Assembly: GCF_014193585.1 (NCBI RefSeq)
Contig: NZ_BLXY01000007.1
Coordinates: forward strand, 1-64,000
Length of the DNA stretch: 64,000 nucleotides
Origin: Geomonas paludis
Lineage (GTDB): Bacteria > Desulfobacterota > Desulfuromonadia > Geobacterales > Geobacteraceae
Reading direction: 5' to 3'
The notes under the pieces are model-generated. The model was not told where the DNA came from and searched no databases. It saw only the letters and a list, made by a program, of their open reading frames with translations. The position numbers and the translations under genes are program-made. Positions 1-9,010 of this stretch are shown here, piece by piece (position 1 is the stretch's first letter; every line of letters starts with the position of its first letter).

Positions 1-1509
1 GCCGCCGACGGCAGCTACACCTACACGCTGAACAACGGTGCCGCCAATGTCCAGGCGCTGAAGGACGGCCAGGTCGTCCAGGACACATTCACCTACAGCG
101 TCAGCGACGGTCACGGCGGCACTGCCAGTGCCACATTGACGATCAACATCAACGGCACCAATGACATTCCCATTATTGATTCCCATGGCGTGTATATGCC
201 TGATGCTTCCTCTGAGATGACAGTGGATTATGCTGACGGCTATGCGCTCCATATTGCTGCACCGTCTGGTGTAGACTCTAATGGTTCCTTAACCATTACA
301 GTCGACGACTTGCCGACTGTTGGTAAGGTTGGGTATATGGATGCTGGTTCTTTCCACACCGTACATTCAGGAGATGTACTCACAACATCTCAACTGCAAT
401 CTTTGTTGTATCAACCTGATGGTGTTGCTACATATAATCCCTCGAACGGGTTAGGCGTTACTGGTGCGGACAATGTCCAGTTCACCTATACGGTCTCAAA
501 CGGTTCTGTCTCCACCGAGGGAACTATAGATTTGCATACCCTGCTCGGCAGCGGCGGCTACATCGCTGAGGTGCAGGTGGGTAGCGCATCTCATCCTCTG
601 ACGTCAGGGAGCAACCAGTCTGTTCAGTTTGCAGTGGATCCCGTACTGGCATCAACGGCAGATTACTCACAGGCAGCCATTCAGCTCACCACAGACTTTA
701 GGGACATGAACACCAAAACCCTGACTTCGCAGGTTGAGACCCAAGTCAATGTCAAACTGATCATTGACGGCCATACCTTCACGGTGGTTTCCGCTACCGA
801 CCCGGCCGTAAACTGGGAGAAAATTGCAGGAAGTGGTGGAAGCACCGACTACAATGTTGACCATGGAGCCTACTGGACCAGCGTCAACACTCATGCGCCT
901 GCTGACGCCAATACTATTGAGAAGCACAGTATCTCATTCAACGACATCTCCGATGGAACGACTACGCTGGCGGACTACCTGACTTCTCATCCCCAGTCCC
1001 CCGGTTCCCTGTGGACTGTGGTGTACGACGACATCAAATCTGGTAACGAACAGGCCCGGTTCATGCACTTGTCCGTCGTCCAGGATGTGAGCGCTCAAAA
1101 TGCTGTGACCACAAATGGGTCCACCGGCAATGATGTAATCTATGGCTCGACGTCTGATGGCGACACCCTTAACGGTGGCGCCGGCAATGACACCATTGTC
1201 GGTCGTGAAGGCAATGATGTTCTTTCTGGCGGCACAGGCCACAACACCTTGTCTGGTGGTGCCGGTGCCGACACCTTCAAAGTCTCCGGTGATGACACCA
1301 TAAAAGACTTCACCGCCAATGAGGACAAGATCGTCATAGACCAGCCACATACTGATGTGCTGTTCCAGCACACAACCGGGGCCACTACTGCAAGCCTGAC
1401 CATCACTAACAATGGGGCTCAGGTGGGTACGGTGACCTTTGAAAATGTCACCGATCCGACTGCTTTGCTGAACTCGTTGATCCAAGATGACCCGAAGATC
1501 CATAGCTAA
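1..1509 (+). CDS. VCBS/RTX-type secreted protein, C-terminal part (5' truncated)
   Basis: The frame is open from base 1, so the gene begins upstream; 502 codons are visible before TAA at 1507-1509. The first ~55 residues are the end of a VCBS-type repeat (DGSYTYTL, DTFTYSVSDGHGG, TLTINI-NGTND). A non-repetitive region follows, then glycine-rich RTX nonapeptides near nt 1165-1280 (GGAGNDTIV, REGNDVLSG, GGAGADTF) and a short C-terminal domain (KDFTANEDKIVID) like those of type I secretion substrates. Inference: a large calcium-binding, cell-surface or released adhesin-like protein exported by an ABC/type I system whose genes are not in the window. Bases 1-165 use GC-rich codons while bases ~166-560 are much richer in A/T and in ATT, GTT, TTG codons. 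A strong terminator follows the stop. The ligand is unknown. Confidence 0.85.
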   Translation, partial: AADGSYTYTLNNGAANVQALKDGQVVQDTFTYSVSDGHGGTASATLTININGTNDIPIIDSHGVYMPDASSEMTVDYADGYALHIAAPSGVDSNGSLTITVDDLPTVGKVGYMDAGSFHTVHSGDVLTTSQLQSLLYQPDGVATYNPSNGLGVTGADNVQFTYTVSNGSVSTEGTIDLHTLLGSGGYIAEVQVGSASHPLTSGSNQSVQFAVDPVLASTADYSQAAIQLTTDFRDMNTKTLTSQVETQVNVKLIIDGHTFTVVSATDPAVNWEKIAGSGGSTDYNVDHGAYWTSVNTHAPADANTIEKHSISFNDISDGTTTLADYLTSHPQSPGSLWTVVYDDIKSGNEQARFMHLSVVQDVSAQNAVTTNGSTGNDVIYGSTSDGDTLNGGAGNDTIVGREGNDVLSGGTGHNTLSGGAGADTFKVSGDDTIKDFTANEDKIVIDQPHTDVLFQHTTGATTASLTITNNGAQVGTVTFENVTDPTALLNSLIQDDPKIHS

Positions 1510-1532
1510 TCTTCAGTAACTGCTTCAGCTAA

Positions 1533-1568
1533 GCTGCCGCGAAAGAACTCTTTCGCGGCAGCTTTTTT
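1533..1568 (+). terminator. Rho-independent terminator of the RTX gene
   Basis: Perfect 13-bp stem (GCTGCCGCGAAAG, 1533-1545, pairing with 1550-1562), loop AACT, then six T (1563-1568), 24 nt after the stop codon. Confidence 0.95.
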
Positions 1569-1628
1569 GCCGGAGATCTGTCCACTTGGTAGCTGCCTTA
1601 GTGATTGTTCATTTCCGGCAGGATTCCC

Positions 1629-1657
1629 TTGACACTCCCGCCGCAAAAAACTATAGC
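1629..1657 (+). promoter_or_regulatory. Sigma-70-type promoter for the ExeA-like/GspB-like pair
   Basis: TTGACA at 1629-1634, 17-bp spacer, TATAGC at 1652-1657 (a second TATA-like hexamer TATAAC follows at 1658). The start codon at 1714 lies about 50 nt downstream of the predicted transcription start, with GGGGA as ribosome site. Confidence 0.6.
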
Positions 1658-1713
1658 TATAACCTCCACTTCACCCAACCTTCTCCCGCCCACGCCGGGC
1701 ACATCGGGGAAAC

Positions 1714-3366
1714 ATGTACTGGGAATCTTTCGGCTTCAAAGAAGCTCCTTTCGCGCTTACTCCTAACCCGTCTTTCCTGTTCCTGAGCTCTCCGCACCAG
1801 GAGGCTTTCGCGCACCTGCTCTTCGCCATCGAAAACCGCGCCGGGTTCATCGAACTCTCCGGCGAGGTGGGCACCGGCAAGACCACCATCGTGCGCACCC
1901 TGCTGAACCAGCTCGACCCGCAAACCCACCGCACCGCGCTGATCTTCAACCCGATCCTCTCTCCCCTTGGATTCATGAAAGAGGTGAACGCCGAGTTCGG
2001 CCTTTCCACCGAAGGCACCGAAATCCGCGACCTGCACGCGGCGCTCAACGCCTACCTGCTCGAGGAGAACCGCGCCGGCCACACGGTGGTGCTGGTCATC
2101 GACGAGGCCCAGAACCTCTCGGTGGAGGTGCTGGAACACGTGCGGCTCATCTCCAACCTGGAGACGGAAAGCGACAAGCTGATCCAGATCGTGCTGGTCG
2201 GACAGCCTGAGCTGAACGTGCTGCTGGCCCGGGACGAACTGCGGCAGCTCGATCAGCGCATCACGGTGCGCTACCACTTAAAGCCGATGTGCTTCGAGGA
2301 CACCTGCGCCTACATCCGGCACCGGATCCGGTTCGCCGCCGACGGCCGCGAGCCGCTCACGTTCTCCCCGGGCGCCTTCAAGCGCATCTTCAAGTTTTCC
2401 GGCGGCCTGCCGCGCCTGATCAACGGGGTCTGCGACCGCGCTCTGCTGCTCGCCTACACGCGCGAGTGCAAGGAGGTCACCCCGGCCATGGCGGCGCTCG
2501 CCATCGCCGACCTGCGCAAGGAATCGCCGCGCCGCAGACGGGCGCTGCAGGTCCGGGCGTTGTCGGCGGCCCTGGTGCTGTGCGTCGCCATCATCGCCGG
2601 TTTCTCGGTGGTCTCGTTCCATCTCCTCCCTGAGGAGAAGAAGGAGACCAAAGAGGTCAAGGAGTCGGTGCCGGAGGGAGCGAAACTGCCTCCCTGGTCC
2701 GCCGAGGCTGCACGCCAGGCGATCGCCGCCCAGCCCGAGCAGGACAACCTTTACGCGGCGGTGAACGCGGTGTTGGATGCGTGGCGGGTACAGCGGGTGG
2801 AGCCGGTGCCGGGACAGCCGGCCACCCTGCGCACGCTGGTCAGGCAGCGCGGCCTGGTCGCCGCCAAGTTTCCAGCCGATGTCGAGCTCTTGGGGCGGTT
2901 GGACGCCCCCGCGCTGCTCCACATCGTCCTGCCGGGAGGCGCTGAGCGGTTGGTGGCCCTGGTGGGGGTGGACAAGAACGAGGTCGAGGTCGTCCCGCAG
3001 GTCTCCGGGCGCACCAGGCTCACCCGCGCCGAACTGGCGCAGTTTTGGAGCGGCGGGACCACCGTCCTCTGGAAGGACTTCCACGGCATCGGCTCCCGGG
3101 CCAAGGGCGCGGAGAAGACCGCCGCCACCAAGGCGCTGCAGGGACTTCTGAAGCAGGTAGGCTGCTACGGCGGCCCGGTGGACGGAAAGATGAATGACCC
3201 CACCAAGGGGGGGCTGGCCGAGTTCCAGCGCCGGGAGCAGTTGACGGCGGACGGGAAGGTGGGGGCGCAGACCCTGATGCTGCTGTACCGCCGGGCCGGC
3301 GGCTACTTCCCGCCCGGACTGGCGCGGGTGCAGGGCGTGGACAGCAAACAGACGGGACGGATGTGA
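1714..3366 (+). CDS. ExeA-like AAA+ ATPase with C-terminal peptidoglycan-binding domain
   Basis: A 550-aa protein starting MYWESFGF, the typical start of ExeA/GspA-family ATPases. Walker A GEVGTGKTT lies at residues ~50-58 and Walker B LVIDEAQN around D130-E131. A single transmembrane segment lies near residues 280-305, followed by a linker and a PG_binding_1-type repeat near residues 465-540 (VDGKMNDPT...FQRREQLTADGKVG). In Aeromonas, ExeA works with ExeB to place the type II secretin in the cell wall: ATPase domain cytoplasmic, peptidoglycan-binding domain periplasmic. The next gene begins 1 nt after this stop and is the GspB/ExeB-like partner, which supports that role. No secretin gene is nearby, so the target (T2SS or pilus secretin elsewhere) is inferred. 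Start chosen from GGGGA 4-8 nt upstream of ATG. Confidence 0.88.
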   Translation: MYWESFGFKEAPFALTPNPSFLFLSSPHQEAFAHLLFAIENRAGFIELSGEVGTGKTTIVRTLLNQLDPQTHRTALIFNPILSPLGFMKEVNAEFGLSTEGTEIRDLHAALNAYLLEENRAGHTVVLVIDEAQNLSVEVLEHVRLISNLETESDKLIQIVLVGQPELNVLLARDELRQLDQRITVRYHLKPMCFEDTCAYIRHRIRFAADGREPLTFSPGAFKRIFKFSGGLPRLINGVCDRALLLAYTRECKEVTPAMAALAIADLRKESPRRRRALQVRALSAALVLCVAIIAGFSVVSFHLLPEEKKETKEVKESVPEGAKLPPWSAEAARQAIAAQPEQDNLYAAVNAVLDAWRVQRVEPVPGQPATLRTLVRQRGLVAAKFPADVELLGRLDAPALLHIVLPGGAERLVALVGVDKNEVEVVPQVSGRTRLTRAELAQFWSGGTTVLWKDFHGIGSRAKGAEKTAATKALQGLLKQVGCYGGPVDGKMNDPTKGGLAEFQRREQLTADGKVGAQTLMLLYRRAGGYFPPGLARVQGVDSKQTGRM

Positions 3367-3367
3367 C

Positions 3368-4090
3368 ATGAGCCTGATACTCGATGCATTGAGAAAGATG
3401 GAGCAGGAGCGCAGGAGCAGGCGCGGTGCCGACCAGGACCTGCGTCCCGAGGTGCTGCGCTACCGCCTGGCCGCACAACCCAAGGAGCCGCGCCGCTACC
3501 CCGTGGCCGTGATCGGGGGTGTCGTCCTGCTTCTGGCCGGCGTGGGCGCGGGGTTCCTGCTCAAGGGGCATGCCCCGCAACCGGTAGCCGAAGCCCCCGT
3601 CGCCGCCCCGACACCGCAGGCGCCCGTCGCCGTGGTACCGGTGGCCCCTGCGGCGCCGGCCGCCGTGGCGCCCCCGGTGGCCGCCGCCACCGCCGCGCCG
3701 CCGGTTCCGGCACCCGTTCCGGCTGCAGCGCCCACGGTCGCACCGGTCGTTGCCGCTCAAGCTCCGGCCGCAGTTCCCCAGCCGGTTGCGCAGCCCTCGC
3801 GTAAGGCCTCCCGGGCCGCCGCGGCCCCGTCCGCGCCGGCCGACTTGCCACAGGGCGCACTCCACGAACCTGCGGCCGTCGCAGGGGGTGCCCAGGACAT
3901 CACCATTTCCGGCATCGCCTACCAGGACGAGCGGCGTATGAGGCGCGCGGTCCTGAACGGCATGCTGGTCGGTGAGGGGGCGGAAGTCGGCGGCGCCCGC
4001 GTGCTCGAGATCAAGGAAACGAAGGTGAAGCTGTCGCGCGGCGGCCGCGTCTTCGAGGTCCCCTTCTCCTCCGGCCTGCAGTCCCGTTAA
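3368..4090 (+). CDS. GspB/ExeB-like secretin-assembly partner
   Basis: 240 aa. The N-terminus [15 protein letters not shown] is the conserved cytoplasmic tail of the GspB/ExeB family. One transmembrane segment (residues ~44-65) is followed by a long Ala/Pro/Val-rich periplasmic linker (~66-165) and a C-terminal T2SSB-type domain (~175-240, with [19 protein letters not shown] and GRVFEVPF). It begins one base after the upstream ATPase stop, so the two are translationally coupled. Family knowledge: forms an inner-membrane complex with ExeA and spans the periplasm. The linker length is unremarkable for the family. The alternative name 'general secretion pathway protein B' fits equally. Confidence 0.85.
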   Translation: MSLILDALRKMEQERRSRRGADQDLRPEVLRYRLAAQPKEPRRYPVAVIGGVVLLLAGVGAGFLLKGHAPQPVAEAPVAAPTPQAPVAVVPVAPAAPAAVAPPVAAATAAPPVPAPVPAAAPTVAPVVAAQAPAAVPQPVAQPSRKASRAAAAPSAPADLPQGALHEPAAVAGGAQDITISGIAYQDERRMRRAVLNGMLVGEGAEVGGARVLEIKETKVKLSRGGRVFEVPFSSGLQSR

Positions 4091-4176
4091 TCCCGACATG
4101 CACCGGCCGGAGCCCTGGTAGCGTTCCGGCCTGCTATCCCTGTTCCCAATCCCCCAACGCACCACCGGGAGCCCCG

Positions 4177-6366
4177 ATGAAAGAAAGATCACCTGCTGAG
4201 CACCCGGTCGAACGGATCGCCGGCTCGCTGGAGAGGGTTACCTTCCACAGCGAGGAGACGGGCTTTTGCGTGCTGCGGGTGAAGGTTGCCGGGCACCGCG
4301 AGCTGGTGACGGTGACGGGGAGCGCCGCCACGGTGACGCCGGGGGAGTTCCTGGAGTGCACCGGTTCCTGGCACAACGACCGCACCCACGGCATGCAGTT
4401 CAAGGCGGAGCACCTGAAGGTGGTGCCCCCCACGACGCTGGAGGGGATCGAGAAGTACCTCGGTTCGGGCATGGTGCACGGCATTGGCCACCACTTCGCC
4501 AAGGTGCTGGTGCAGGCCTTTCGCGAGGAGGTCTTCGACGTCATCGAGAACCGTCCGGAGCGCCTTCTGGAACTCCCCGGCATCGGCCGCAAGCGCATGG
4601 AATCGGTGGCGAGCGCCTGGGTGGAGCAGAAGGCGATCCGCGAGATCATGGTCTTTTTGCAGTCCAACGGCCTGGGCACCGCGCGCGCCGTGCGCATCTA
4701 CAAGTGCTACGGCAACGAAGCGATCTTCAAGGTCACCGAGAACCCGTACCGGCTCGCCCTCGACATCCAGGGGATCGGCTTCAAGACCGCCGACGCCCTG
4801 GCCGCCAACCTCGGCATCGCCCGCGACTCCCTGATCCGCGCCCAGGCGGGCGTGAGACACGTGCTGCAGGAGCTCTCCGGGAGCGGCCACTGCGCCGCGG
4901 CCCGCGCCGAACTGGTGCAGAGCGCCGCCTCCCTGCTGGACATTCCCCCTGCCATCATCGAAGCCGCCATCGACGCGGAGATCGCCGAGCAGAACCTGGT
5001 CGCCGAGCCCATCGGCGGCCGCCCCTGCCTGTTCCTCACGCCGCTGCACCGCGCCGAGGTGGGCGTCGCCGCGAGCCTGTCGCGCCTCTCCGGAGGGGAG
5101 CCGCCGTGGGGGGGCGTGGTCGCCGAGGAAGCCATCCCCTGGGCGGAGAGCCACAATGGCATCACCCTGTCCGAATCGCAGCGCGAGGCCATCCGCCTTG
5201 CCCTGAAGAGCAAGGTGGTCGTGGTGACCGGCGGCCCCGGGGTGGGCAAGACCACGCTGGTCAACAGCATCCTGGCCATCATCCGCTCGCAACACCTGAG
5301 GGTTACCCTGTGCGCCCCCACCGGTCGTGCGGCCAAGCGGCTCACCGAATCCACCGGCATCGAGGCCAAGACCATTCACCGCCTGCTGGAGTTCGACCCG
5401 CAGAGCTTCGGCTTCAAGCGCGACCGGGACAACCCGCTCGCCACCGACCTCCTGGTCATGGACGAGGCCTCCATGGTCGACGTGGTGCTGATGCACAAGC
5501 TCCTCCCCGCCGTCCCGGACCACGCCGGGCTGATCATCGTGGGGGACGTGGACCAGCTTCCTTCGGTCGGCCCCGGCTGCGTCCTCGCCGACATCATCGA
5601 CTCCGGCGCCGTCGCCACCGTGCGCCTCACCGAGATCTTCCGCCAGGCCGCGGGCTCCAGGATCATCGTCAACGCCCACCGCATCAACCGCGGCGAACTG
5701 CCGCTGCAGGACGAGGGGAAGGAACTGGCGGACTTCTACTTCATCCCGGCTGCGAGCGCCGAGGACATCCACGGCAAGCTGCTCCAGGTGATCACCGAGC
5801 GCATCCCCAAGCGTTTCGGCTTCGACCCGGTGCGCGACATCCAGGTGCTCACTCCCATGAACCGCGGCGGCCTGGGCACCGCGTCGCTCAACGCGGAACT
5901 GCAGGGGGTGCTGAACGGCAAGGCGGAGCCGCGGGTGACCCGCTTCGGCACCGGGTTCGCGCCGGGCGACAAGGTGATCCAGACGGTGAACAATTACGAG
6001 AAGGAAGTCTTCAACGGCGACATCGGCCGCATCGTGGAGGTGCGCCAGGAGGAGGGGACGCTGAGCGTCGATTTCGACGAGCGGCTGGTAGAATACCAGT
6101 TCGGCGAACTGGACGAGGTGAGCCTCGCCTACGCCACCAGCATCCACAAGAGCCAGGGTTCCGAGTACACGGCCGTGGTGATCCCGCTCTCCATGCAGCA
6201 CTACACCATGCTGGAGCGCAACCTGATCTACACCGCGGTGACCCGGGGCAAGAAGCTGGTGGTGGTGATCGGCGAGCCCAAGGCGCTCTCCATGGCGGTG
6301 CGCACCAACAAGTCGCAGCGCAGGATGACCGACCTGGCGCGCAGGATCGGCAGCGCACCGGCGTGA
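4177..6366 (+). CDS. recD2: RecD2-type SF1B ATP-dependent DNA helicase
   Basis: 729 aa, the usual RecD2 length. The N-terminal OB-like region ([21 protein letters not shown]) and tandem helix-hairpin-helix segment ([14 protein letters not shown], ~130-160) distinguish RecD2 from RecD of RecBCD. Motif [11 protein letters not shown] lies at ~350-360, DEAS (motif II) at ~429-432, and the C-terminal UvrD-like motif [12 protein letters not shown] at ~653. RecD2 unwinds DNA 5'-3' and is implicated in repair without RecBC. ATG 4177 is preceded by GGGAG with 5-nt spacing. It stands as its own unit, with 86 bp of GC-rich hairpin-forming leader between it and the preceding gene. Confidence 0.93.
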   Translation: MKERSPAEHPVERIAGSLERVTFHSEETGFCVLRVKVAGHRELVTVTGSAATVTPGEFLECTGSWHNDRTHGMQFKAEHLKVVPPTTLEGIEKYLGSGMVHGIGHHFAKVLVQAFREEVFDVIENRPERLLELPGIGRKRMESVASAWVEQKAIREIMVFLQSNGLGTARAVRIYKCYGNEAIFKVTENPYRLALDIQGIGFKTADALAANLGIARDSLIRAQAGVRHVLQELSGSGHCAAARAELVQSAASLLDIPPAIIEAAIDAEIAEQNLVAEPIGGRPCLFLTPLHRAEVGVAASLSRLSGGEPPWGGVVAEEAIPWAESHNGITLSESQREAIRLALKSKVVVVTGGPGVGKTTLVNSILAIIRSQHLRVTLCAPTGRAAKRLTESTGIEAKTIHRLLEFDPQSFGFKRDRDNPLATDLLVMDEASMVDVVLMHKLLPAVPDHAGLIIVGDVDQLPSVGPGCVLADIIDSGAVATVRLTEIFRQAAGSRIIVNAHRINRGELPLQDEGKELADFYFIPAASAEDIHGKLLQVITERIPKRFGFDPVRDIQVLTPMNRGGLGTASLNAELQGVLNGKAEPRVTRFGTGFAPGDKVIQTVNNYEKEVFNGDIGRIVEVRQEEGTLSVDFDERLVEYQFGELDEVSLAYATSIHKSQGSEYTAVVIPLSMQHYTMLERNLIYTAVTRGKKLVVVIGEPKALSMAVRTNKSQRRMTDLARRIGSAPA

Positions 6367-6407
6367 AGTGCGCGCCCGATGAACATTGACATCGAAAGGA
6401 GGACGTG

Positions 6408-7109
6408 ATGAAGACCATCGGCATGATCGGCGGACTGGGCCCCGAGTCCACCGTGGACTACTACCAGCGCATCATCGAGGCCTTCCGTGTGCCGGGGAGC
6501 CTGGCCGCACCGGAGATGGTGATCTACAGCGTGAGCCTGCAGGAGGTGATGGACCTCGCCGCCAAGCGCGAGTGGAACCATCTCGTGTACCTGCTGGTGC
6601 AGAAGGTGAGGGCGCTGCACAAGGCCGGCGCCGACTTCGCCATCATCACCGCCAACACGCCACACGTGGTCTTCGACGAGGTCCAGGCCAAGTCGCCCAT
6701 CCCGCTCATCAGCATCGTCGCCGCCACCTGCGAGAGGGCGAAGGAACTGGGGGTGAAGAAGGTCGGCCTTTTAGGGACCCGGTTCACCATGGAAGAGAAC
6801 TTCTTCGCACCTCCTTTCGCCGCCGCGGATATCTCTGTGGTGGTCCCCTCTGCGGAGGACCAGCGCTACATTCACGACAAGCTGATGACCGAGATCGAGT
6901 TGGGCATCATCAAGGACGACACGAGAAAGGGTTTGATCGACATCATTGCGCGGCTGGTACGTGACGAGCAGGTGGAGGCGATCATTCTCGGCTGCACCGA
7001 ACTGCCGCTGATACTCAAAGACGGCGACTTCGACACGACCTTCCTCAATACCACGGCCATCCACGTCGAAAGTGTGGTGCGCTATTGCAGGGAAGGGAGG
7101 AAGTGGTAA
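6408..7109 (+). CDS. Aspartate/glutamate racemase family protein
   Basis: 233 aa starting MKTIGMIGGLGPESTVDYY, the hallmark of the Asp/Glu racemase superfamily. AAAGGAGG (6395-6402) is 5 nt from ATG 6408; an in-frame GTG at 6405 is too close to that site. The C-terminal catalytic motif GCTELP is intact (Cys196). At the first catalytic position the motif is TANTPH, with Ala82 where characterised aspartate racemases have Cys (or Thr in YgeA-like enzymes). Racemases use two acid/base residues, so this protein may be a one-sided enzyme or may act on another substrate. It lies 41 bp behind recD2 and may be co-transcribed, with no evident functional link. Confidence 0.8.
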   Translation: MKTIGMIGGLGPESTVDYYQRIIEAFRVPGSLAAPEMVIYSVSLQEVMDLAAKREWNHLVYLLVQKVRALHKAGADFAIITANTPHVVFDEVQAKSPIPLISIVAATCERAKELGVKKVGLLGTRFTMEENFFAPPFAAADISVVVPSAEDQRYIHDKLMTEIELGIIKDDTRKGLIDIIARLVRDEQVEAIILGCTELPLILKDGDFDTTFLNTTAIHVESVVRYCREGRKW

Positions 7110-7142
7110 AAGGAGCAGGGCTGCATTAATCATGGGGGGAGT

Positions 7143-7685
7143 ATGAAATCATTATTGATCCTGGCGCTGGTACTCATTGCCTCGACCTCGTTCGCCGGGG
7201 AGAAGAAAAAGACGGCCAAGGATGCGCCGACCTCGCAATCGTTGCAGGAAAAGTGGGATGCCGACTCGTCACTGCTGAAGCTTGACTGCAGCGACAGCAT
7301 GTGCGTGTACGGCGTCAAGGGCTCGGCGCAGATCGTCGACGCCGACAGCAACATCCGCTCGGCGTGGGTCGCCTTTCTCTATACCGACGAGGGGCGCAAG
7401 GCGCTCACCGGACCGCTCAAGGGGAGCTACTACAGCAAGGAAAAGTGGAATATCAACTGCAACGAGGCGACCATGAACGTCTCGTCGGTGCACTACTACG
7501 ACGCCAAGGGGAGCCCGGTCAGCTCCTACGGCAACGACGAGCAGTGGAGCGACATCGTTCCCGGCAGCTTCGGAGAGACGGTCGCTGCCATCGTCTGCAC
7601 CCTGGAGGATGACGGGTCCGGGGAGGACGCCCCCAGTCAGGATGTGCCGGGAGAGTCGCCTGCCCAGGAAGGCACCCCACTGTAG
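7143..7685 (+). CDS. Exported protein resembling the surface-adhesin E fold
   Basis: 180 aa with an evident Sec signal peptide (MKSLLILALVLIASTSFAG, cleavage around residue 19). The mature part holds four Cys (DCSDSMC; NINC; VC) and a pattern of Trp/Tyr/Cys (SAWVAFLYT, KWNINCNE, YYDAKGSPV, WSDIVPGSFGE, AIVCTL) that resembles the small 'surface-adhesin E' domain found in many bacterial secreted proteins. The C-terminus is acidic and Gly/Pro-rich. GGGGGAG precedes ATG 7143. Function not known; likely periplasmic or surface. The family assignment is by pattern only. Confidence 0.65.
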   Translation: MKSLLILALVLIASTSFAGEKKKTAKDAPTSQSLQEKWDADSSLLKLDCSDSMCVYGVKGSAQIVDADSNIRSAWVAFLYTDEGRKALTGPLKGSYYSKEKWNINCNEATMNVSSVHYYDAKGSPVSSYGNDEQWSDIVPGSFGETVAAIVCTLEDDGSGEDAPSQDVPGESPAQEGTPL

Positions 7686-7764
7686 ACCATGCCCCTCGCC
7701 GGTGCGCCAGCGAGTACGCTACTTGATGCCTTAGTATCAACCAAGCTCAGTCATTAATGGAAAT

Positions 7765-8382
7765 ATGATCGATTTTCTCACGGCAGGTCTTGTTCTGGGA
7801 TGCTCGGCGGGGTTCTCGCCGGGGCCGCTTTTGATGCTGGTCATCTCCGAGACGCTCACCCACGGCACCCGCTCCGGGGTGCGGGTGGCGCTCTCTCCCA
7901 TCATCACCGATTTCCCCATCATCGCCGCCACGCTGCTTTTGTTGATGAACCTGTCCGGTTATCACGGCATCCTCGGGGGACTGTCGCTGGCCGGCGGCCT
8001 CTTCGTCCTCTACACCGGCTACCACTCGCTGACGGCGCGGCCGGTGCAACTGGACCTCCCCAAGGAGCCGCCCAAGTCGCTCAGGAAGGGTGTGTTGACC
8101 AACCTGCTCAGCCCGCACCCCTACCTGTTCTGGATCACCGTGGGCGCCCCGCTTTTGACCCGGTCGCTCAAGGTCGGACCCGCCGCCTTCGTCGCCTTCA
8201 TCGGCAGCTTCTACCTCTGCCTGGTCGGCGCCAAGATCGTCCTCGCCCTCGCCGTGGGGAGGTCGCGCGCCTTCATGGGGAGCCGTGCTTACCTCTGGAT
8301 CATGCGCCTGCTCGGCGCACTCTTGACCTTCTTCGCGCTGCTGCTGTTCCGGGAGGGGCTCAAGCTGCTGGGGGTGGGGTAG
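7765..8382 (+). CDS. LysE family amino-acid exporter
   Basis: 205 aa, the standard LysE/RhtB size. MIDFLTAGLVLGCSAGFSPGP carries the conserved (S)PGP signature at the end of TM1, and about six hydrophobic helices follow, with FWITVGAPLL in the fifth-helix region. These inner-membrane proteins export amino acids or similar small solutes; the substrate cannot be read from sequence. The ribosome site is weak (TGGA 6-9 nt upstream). No LysG-type regulator is adjacent. It converges with the toxin-antitoxin pair 4 bp downstream. Confidence 0.85.
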   Translation: MIDFLTAGLVLGCSAGFSPGPLLMLVISETLTHGTRSGVRVALSPIITDFPIIAATLLLLMNLSGYHGILGGLSLAGGLFVLYTGYHSLTARPVQLDLPKEPPKSLRKGVLTNLLSPHPYLFWITVGAPLLTRSLKVGPAAFVAFIGSFYLCLVGAKIVLALAVGRSRAFMGSRAYLWIMRLLGALLTFFALLLFREGLKLLGVG

Positions 8383-8386
8383 GGGA

Positions 8387-8656
8387 TCAGTAGTGGTAGC
8401 GTGCCTGGAGGAAGTCGATGCGGTCGTCGCTGACCAGGTACACCAGCCGGTGTTCCTGCGTGAGGCGGCGGGACCAGACGCCGGGAGAAAGATATTTGAG
8501 CGGTTCGGGTTTGCCGATGCCCTGGAAGGGGTCCCGCAGCACCGCTTCCACCAGTGACAGCGCCCGCAACGCGGTCTTTCGGTCCACCTCCACCCAGTGG
8601 CGCAGGTCTTCGCGAAACTCCGGGTGAAACACCGCCGCGCGCAGCTTAGCCGCCAA
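8387..8656 (-). CDS. yoeB: YoeB-family toxin (ribosome-dependent mRNA endonuclease)
   Basis: 89 aa. The motifs FHPEFREDLRHWVE, GIGKPEPLKYL, WSRRLTQEHRLVY and the C-terminal RYHY are diagnostic of Txe/YoeB. The catalytic set known for E. coli YoeB (Glu, Arg, His) has counterparts in the E of KPEPLKY, an R of WSRR and the H of RYHY. The predicted start is TTG at 8656, overlapping the antitoxin stop by 11 nt; a downstream in-frame GTG (giving a protein starting before FHPEF) is possible. Overlap and a weak start would keep toxin below antitoxin. The gene looks complete and active. Confidence 0.92.
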   Translation of the reverse strand: MAAKLRAAVFHPEFREDLRHWVEVDRKTALRALSLVEAVLRDPFQGIGKPEPLKYLSPGVWSRRLTQEHRLVYLVSDDRIDFLQARYHY

Positions 8657-8924
8657 GGCCCAGCTCCGCGCGGAGAGCGTCGGTGCTTTCCGGCTCGCCT
8701 TCCCGCTTCAGGGCGCGCTCCAGCGCGGTCAGAAGCCGCTGCGCGTTCTTCGGCGAGCGCATCAGGTGCGCCGTCTCCACCAGGCTTGCCAGTTCGTCAG
8801 CCGCGATCATGGCGACGCTCTCACCGCTGCGGCGATCGATGATGACGATCTCACGGTTCTTGGTGACTTCATCGCAAAGCCCGGCGAGGTTGGCCCGGGC
8901 GTTGGTGTAGGTGGTCTTCAGCAT
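8646..8924 (-). CDS. yefM: YefM/Phd-family antitoxin
   Basis: 92 aa starting MLKTTYTNARANLAGLCDEV, the Phd/YefM DNA-binding fold, with IVIIDRRSGESVAMI and ELASLVETAHLMRSPKNAQRL typical of YefM. The C-terminal third would wrap and neutralise YoeB. ATG at 8924 is preceded by GGGAGGAAAGAG; a longer frame upstream runs into the promoter and is rejected. Together with YoeB it should repress its own promoter at 8956-8984 through the TGTACA-containing operator. Confidence 0.92.
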   Translation of the reverse strand: MLKTTYTNARANLAGLCDEVTKNREIVIIDRRSGESVAMIAADELASLVETAHLMRSPKNAQRLLTALERALKREGEPESTDALRAELGLGG

Positions 8925-8944
8925 CTCTTTCCTCCCTCGCGAGT

Positions 8945-8962
8945 TGTACAGGCGTACTGTAC
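8945..8962 (-). promoter_or_regulatory. Probable YefM-YoeB operator
   Basis: TGTACA at 8945-8950 and an inverted repeat GTACAG (8946-8951) / CTGTAC (8957-8962) lie between the promoter and the antitoxin ATG and overlap the -10 box. The E. coli yefM-yoeB operator is built on palindromes with a TGTACA core, so the match is informative. Confidence 0.65.
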
Positions 8963-8984
8963 GGCAACGCCTTCCTTTTGGCAA
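8956..8984 (-). promoter_or_regulatory. Promoter of the yefM-yoeB operon
   Basis: Reading on the minus strand: TTGCCA (8984-8979), 17-bp spacer, TACAGT (8961-8956). The inferred start is about 25-30 nt upstream of the antitoxin ATG. Confidence 0.55.
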
Positions 8985-9010
8985 GGGGCAAGAGGGGGGC
9001 ACCGCCCCCC

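Noticed and set aside
7723-7740. TTGAT...ATCAA inverted repeat upstream of the LysE gene, resembling an FNR box
   Set aside because: The half-sites are separated by 8 bp instead of 4, and no fitting -10 element follows.
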